DNA from: Ruminococcus sp. YRD2003
GTDB taxonomy: Bacteria > Bacillota > Clostridia > Oscillospirales > Ruminococcaceae
Direction: 5' to 3'
Assembly: GCA_900109435.1 (NCBI GenBank)
Contig: FNZT01000010.1
Location: 1 to 64,000, forward strand
Length of the DNA stretch: 64,000 bases
In this document: positions 60,378-64,000 of the stretch, one piece after another
Layout of the letters: the number at the start of each line of letters is the position of its first letter
Position numbering within the stretch: the first letter of the stretch is position 1
Program-made: the position numbers and the translations under genes
The notes under the pieces: model-generated
Told to the model about the DNA's origin: nothing
Databases searched by the model: none
Seen by the model: the letters and a program-made list of their open reading frames with translations, nothing else

Positions 60378-62414
60378 ATGGCTGCCGACCTCTTCTCCGA
60401 AATAGAATACCTAAAGGGCGTAGGCAAGGCGCGCGGCGAAAAGTACCGCAAGCTCGGCATAAACTCCCCCTACGACCTCATCTACCATATACCGCGCGCC
60501 TACCTCGACTTCCGCGCCTATGTCCCGATATGCCAGTCTAAGCTCGGCGACTACAATGTGCTCAAACTCACGATATTGCAGAAAAACCGCCCCCAGCGCG
60601 TCCGCGGCGGGCTCGTGATCTGCAATGCCATAGCCACCGACGGCATCGACTCCATAGTCATCGTCGTCTACAACAACATCTACGGCTTTCAGGCTATGCA
60701 GGAGGGTCAGACCTACTATATGTACGGCAAGGTCAACGGCAGCCTCATGCGCCGCGAGATATCCGCTCCCGTGTTCATCAAGGCGGAGGAGAGCGTGCTG
60801 ATACAGCCGATATACCGCCTGACGCAGGGGCTCTCCGTTAATATGGTGCGCACGAATATGCGGCAGGCTCTCGGCATTATGGAGAAGTTCCCCTTCGAGA
60901 CGCTCCCGCAGGAGATACTCGACGGATACAAGCTCCCGCCGCTGATGTGGTCGCTCGAGAATATACACTTCCCCGAAAGTGATTCCGCCGCCGAAGAGGC
61001 TCGCCGACGTCTTGCCTTCGACGAGCTGCTGAAGTTGCAGCTCGGAATGACGATGATGAAGCTCCGCCGCAGGAAAACTACCGCATTCGCCATGGACAGC
61101 TCTGTCAGCATCGACGATTTTTCGCGCAATCTGCCTTTCGAGCTCACAGAGGGGCAGAGTTCGGCGGTCGCTGATATCATCCGCGACCTCTGCCGCAATA
61201 CGCCGATGAACCGCCTGTTGCAGGGCGACGTCGGGAGCGGCAAGACTGCCGTTGCGGCTGCCGCGTGCTGTTTTGCCGCAAAAAACGGCATACAGTCGGC
61301 TCTTATGGCTCCGACGGAGATACTCGCCTCACAGCACTACAGCACGCTCTCGGCTCTGCTCGAGCCGCTCGGATTGAACGTGTGTCTGCTGACAGGCGCG
61401 GCAACCGCTAAGAAGAAAAACGATATCCGCGCAAGGCTCGCGGCGGGCGAGATAGACGTCATCGTGGGCACTCACGCGATAATACAGAAGGACGTGGAAT
61501 ACAAGGCGCTCGGGCTCGTCATCACTGACGAGCAGCACCGCTTCGGAGTGGCTCAGCGCGCCGCGCTCGCGGAAAAGGGCGACTCTCCGCACAGACTGGT
61601 AATGTCCGCGACGCCTATCCCCCGCACTCTTGCGCTGATGATATACGGCGACCTCGATATCTCCGTCATCTCACAGCTCCCCAAGGGCAGACAGCCCGTC
61701 AAGACCTACGCTGTCACGGGCAAAAAGCGCGCCGACGCTTTCGGCTTCGTGCGCAAACTCATCGACGAGGGGCGGCAGGCGTATGTGGTCTGCCCGATGA
61801 TAGAGGACAGCGACAGCGACCTCTTCGCGGTCAAGACCTACGCCGAGGACGCCGCAAACGGTAATCTCAAGGGGTATTCCACGGCTCTGCTGCACGGGCG
61901 TATGCGTGCGGCAGAAAAGGAAAAGGTCATGAAAAAGTTCCGCGACGGTGAGATACAGGCGCTTATCTGCACTACGGTCGTGGAGGTCGGCGTGGACGTC
62001 CCGAATGCGGCTGTCATGGTCATCGAAAACGCCGAGCGGTTCGGGCTCTCTCAGCTGCATCAGCTCCGCGGACGAGTCGGCAGAGGCGAGTTTCTCAGCT
62101 ACTGTATCCTCATCACCGACAACACCAACGAGGACTGCATGAAGCGCATGAAGATAATGACCCACACCACCGACGGCTTCAAGATAGCCGAGGAGGACCT
62201 GAAAATGCGCGGTCCAGGCGACTTCTTCGGGAGCGCTCAGCATGGTCTTCCGCCGCTGAAAATAGCAGATGTGGCGTGCAGCATGGAGCTCTCGGGAATG
62301 GCGCAGGAATGCGCTCAGCGTATCCTCGCGAACGACCCCACGCTCAGCAAGCCTCAGCACCGCGCTCTGAAACTCGATACGATGAGACTGTTCGACAAGG
62401 ATATTATCGGGTGA
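60378..62414 (+). CDS. recG: ATP-dependent DNA helicase RecG
   Basis: 678 residues. RecG reverses stalled forks and branch-migrates Holliday junctions. The wedge/OB domain (about 60-160), Walker A LLQGDVGSGKTAVAA, DEQH box (VITDEQHRFGV), motif III SATPIPRTLAL, motif VI QLHQLRGRVGRGE and the C-terminal helical-hairpin segment are all present. Length is normal. AAAGGAG precedes the ATG. Confidence 0.97.
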   Translation: MAADLFSEIEYLKGVGKARGEKYRKLGINSPYDLIYHIPRAYLDFRAYVPICQSKLGDYNVLKLTILQKNRPQRVRGGLVICNAIATDGIDSIVIVVYNNIYGFQAMQEGQTYYMYGKVNGSLMRREISAPVFIKAEESVLIQPIYRLTQGLSVNMVRTNMRQALGIMEKFPFETLPQEILDGYKLPPLMWSLENIHFPESDSAAEEARRRLAFDELLKLQLGMTMMKLRRRKTTAFAMDSSVSIDDFSRNLPFELTEGQSSAVADIIRDLCRNTPMNRLLQGDVGSGKTAVAAAACCFAAKNGIQSALMAPTEILASQHYSTLSALLEPLGLNVCLLTGAATAKKKNDIRARLAAGEIDVIVGTHAIIQKDVEYKALGLVITDEQHRFGVAQRAALAEKGDSPHRLVMSATPIPRTLALMIYGDLDISVISQLPKGRQPVKTYAVTGKKRADAFGFVRKLIDEGRQAYVVCPMIEDSDSDLFAVKTYAEDAANGNLKGYSTALLHGRMRAAEKEKVMKKFRDGEIQALICTTVVEVGVDVPNAAVMVIENAERFGLSQLHQLRGRVGRGEFLSYCILITDNTNEDCMKRMKIMTHTTDGFKIAEEDLKMRGPGDFFGSAQHGLPPLKIADVACSMELSGMAQECAQRILANDPTLSKPQHRALKLDTMRLFDKDIIG

Positions 62415-62456
62415 ACAAGAGCAGAAGTCGTGAGGGCAACGTTCCCTGCAATGCAA

Positions 62457-62776
62457 AAACGAAAGGGCGCACATAAGGACTGTACCTATACGGAAGCATT
62501 ACGGGACATTTATCGGGGGAAACCTTTCTGAAGAAAGGTTCTCCCCCGAACCCCTTTCCAAAGACTTTTAGTCCAAATTTTGCCCCTATGGGGTACTCTC
62601 ATTGAAAAGAAAGACTTACTCTTTTCATATCAGGAGAGTACCCCATAGGGGCAAAATTTAAATTGAAAGTTTTAGGAAGGGAGTTTGAGGGAGAACCCTT
62701 TTTCAAAAGGGTTTCCCTCAATTAATATCCGTATTGCTTCTGTATGAATACAGCCCTTATGTGCGCCCTTTCGTTT
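62457..62776. repeat. 320-bp imperfect inverted repeat (MITE-like)
   Basis: Termini AAACGAAAGGGCGCACATAAGG (left) and its complement (right) lead into arms that match with substitutions throughout. Each arm has its own sub-hairpin (GGGGGAAACC/GGTTCTCCCCC; GAGGGAAACCC/GGGTTCTCCCTC). The centre is a 26-bp perfect inverted repeat (62575-62600 with 62634-62659, loop 33). There is no gene inside. It lies between recG and ybaK. Confidence 0.8.
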
Positions 62777-62780
62777 TCGT

Positions 62781-63257
62781 TCACATTATTATGTCCTCGA
62801 ACCTGCCGCGTATCGCTTTGACGAGCGCGGTCGGAGAGAGGCGTATCTGCGTGCCTATGCGTCCGCCGCTGATGTAGAAGAGCTCCATGGGCTCGGCGGT
62901 GCTGTGTACCACGGTCATGAACTGCTTCTTCATACCGATGGGTGTGCAGCCTCCGCGGACATAGCCCGTCACCGCGGTGATGTCCTTTACGTGCAGCAGC
63001 TCCACCGATTTCTCCCCCACGCTCTTTGCCGCCTTTTTGAGGTCGAGCTCCTCTGCGACGGGAAGAAGAAAGCAGTAGTAGCTCCCCGACTTTCCGTGCG
63101 CGATGAGGGTCTTGAAGGTCTCCTCCGCGGGCTGTCCGAGAGCCTCAGCGGTGTGTAAGCCGTCGATGAACTCCTCGCACTCGTAAGTCTGAACGGTATA
63201 GCTTATCTTGTTCTTGTCGAGGAAACGCATCGCGTTAGTTTTCAGTTCCTTAGCCAT
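62781..63257 (-). CDS. ybaK: Cys-tRNA(Pro)/Cys deacylase YbaK
   Basis: 158 residues of the YbaK/ProX editing family: TNAMRFLDKNKISYTV, an invariant-type Lys in AAEETFKTLI context, GYVRGGCTPIGMK and GGRIGTQIRLSP. It hydrolyses misacylated Cys-tRNA(Pro). It overlaps queH by eight bases, giving a small tRNA-quality operon. Confidence 0.93.
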   Translation of the reverse strand: MAKELKTNAMRFLDKNKISYTVQTYECEEFIDGLHTAEALGQPAEETFKTLIAHGKSGSYYCFLLPVAEELDLKKAAKSVGEKSVELLHVKDITAVTGYVRGGCTPIGMKKQFMTVVHSTAEPMELFYISGGRIGTQIRLSPTALVKAIRGRFEDIIM

Positions 63258-63873
63258 TTTCTTTCTCCGTATCTCTCCTGCTGAACACGCACCCGCAGTA
63301 ATTCTGTCTGTATAAATTATACTGCCGCGAGAGCTCTATCGAATGCTTGTAGCCGTCGTGCTTCTTGAAGTCGGAATAAAGGTAGGCAACTCCGCACTCC
63401 TCGGCTATCGCTCCGCCGCACTCGTTGATGAAGGCGCAGTCCTTATGCGGGCTTATCGTAAGTGTGGTCGTGAAAAAGTCACAGCCGAGCTCATGCGCCT
63501 TTTCGCCTGTTCTGCGCAGTCGGTAGGTTATGCACCTCTGACAGCGCTCACCGCGCTCGGGCAGGTCTTCGAGCCCTTTTGCAAGCTCGTAAAACGGCAC
63601 GGGGTCGTAGTCCTCGTCTATCATGTCCACATCGAGCCCGAGCTCCGCTATGAGCCGTTTCAGCTCGTTCTTGCGGTAGTTGTACTCCTCCTCGGGAGCG
63701 ATATTCGGGTTGCAGAAGTAGACCGTGATGTCGAAATGCCCGTACAGATACAGCAGCGTATGGCTGCTGCACGGAGCACAGCACGCATGGAGCATCAGCC
63801 GCGGTCTTTCGCCGCTCTTCTCCAGCTCGGCGAGCTTGGCGTCGAGCATTTTTCCGTAATTCGGCTTCTGCAT
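63250..63873 (-). CDS. queH: Epoxyqueuosine reductase QueH
   Basis: 207 residues (formerly DUF208). Signature Cys pairs: MLHACCAPCSSHTL near the N terminus, and RCQRCITYRL with a late YCGC. It reduces epoxyqueuosine to queuosine in tRNA wobble position 34, replacing QueG. YFCNPNIAPEEEYNYRKNE also fits. It overlaps the upstream partial gene by one base. Confidence 0.95.
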   Translation of the reverse strand: MQKPNYGKMLDAKLAELEKSGERPRLMLHACCAPCSSHTLLYLYGHFDITVYFCNPNIAPEEEYNYRKNELKRLIAELGLDVDMIDEDYDPVPFYELAKGLEDLPERGERCQRCITYRLRRTGEKAHELGCDFFTTTLTISPHKDCAFINECGGAIAEECGVAYLYSDFKKHDGYKHSIELSRQYNLYRQNYCGCVFSRRDTEKENG

Positions 63874-64000
63874 TACTTGTCCTCGAGATTTTTCAGAGCT
63901 TTCAGCTCCTCCTTGCTGAGCTTGACCTCAACGTCCTTGAGGAGCTTCACCTCGCTCCTGTCGAGAGTTACAGGCACCTCGGACTTCTCGGTCTTTATCC
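63873..64000 (-). CDS. 3' end of a gene cut by the window edge
   Basis: The last 41 codons before a stop at 63873-63875 read through to the edge: SEVPVTLDRSEVKLLKDVEV then KLSKEELKALKNLEDK. It is Lys/Glu/Leu rich and helical. The product cannot be named. Its stop overlaps the queH start, so it belongs to the same operon. Confidence 0.6.
   Translation of the reverse strand, partial: IKTEKSEVPVTLDRSEVKLLKDVEVKLSKEELKALKNLEDK

Overview
The window looks like a chromosome segment of a Ruminococcus-like member of the Oscillospiraceae (Firmicutes/Bacillota). Supporting signs are a cohesin-like plus dockerin protein, a SpoIVB sporulation protease, an HPr with both His15 and Ser46, an NfnAB-type electron-bifurcating enzyme, and consensus sigma-A promoters with strong Shine-Dalgarno sites. 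I cannot fix the species from the sequence alone.

Left half (1 to about 32,640): accessory DNA piled up at a tRNA-His gene. The intact tRNA-His (32596-32673, minus) supplies a 45-bp 3' segment that recurs as direct repeats at 4506-4550 (identical) and 12211-12255 (one mismatch). I read this as three integrative elements in tandem. Element C (before 4506) has a partial RepA-like ATPase, mobC, a relaxase with an out-of-frame gene nested inside it, an excisionase-like HTH gene and an integrase that has lost its catalytic domain. Element B (4506-12211) has a type I restriction-modification operon whose hsdM carries an in-frame amber stop, plus two small excisionase-like genes and no integrase. 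Element A (12211-32596) is the largest. Each element end carries its own pair or triplet of short direct repeats beside the att core, like integrase arm sites, and the repeats match between the two ends of element A. Each right end also carries a hairpin that would act as a replacement terminator for the tRNA.

Element A cargo: a minus-strand four-gene surface operon (zinc-ribbon protein, YidD-like membrane protein, Big_2/SH3 membrane protein, LRR-cohesin-dockerin protein); two tyrosine recombinases; a short relaxase with its RHH accessory protein; a tightly coupled operon of DUF960, zinc-knuckle amidoligase, 56-aa membrane peptide, class II glutamine amidotransferase and serine resolvase; an orphan 313-aa protein; a 1005-aa P-loop ATPase; and a CPBP protease/XRE pair.

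Right half (32.6 to 64 kb): ordinary backbone. It holds tRNA-Gly, tRNA-Arg and tRNA-His; an ABC sugar permease/MFP/solute-binding operon; spoIVB; ptsH; trmD-rimM; purB; nfnAB; a LysR regulator and acetyltransferase; ddl and a membrane-anchored murF; a hydrolase; two tandem paralogous lipoproteins; a compact type I toxin-antitoxin locus; recG; a 320-bp inverted-repeat element; ybaK; and queH. Two families of palindromic repeats (GTAGGGGCG variable-stem hairpins and GGCTAA arrays) were seen only in this half, which supports the left half being foreign.
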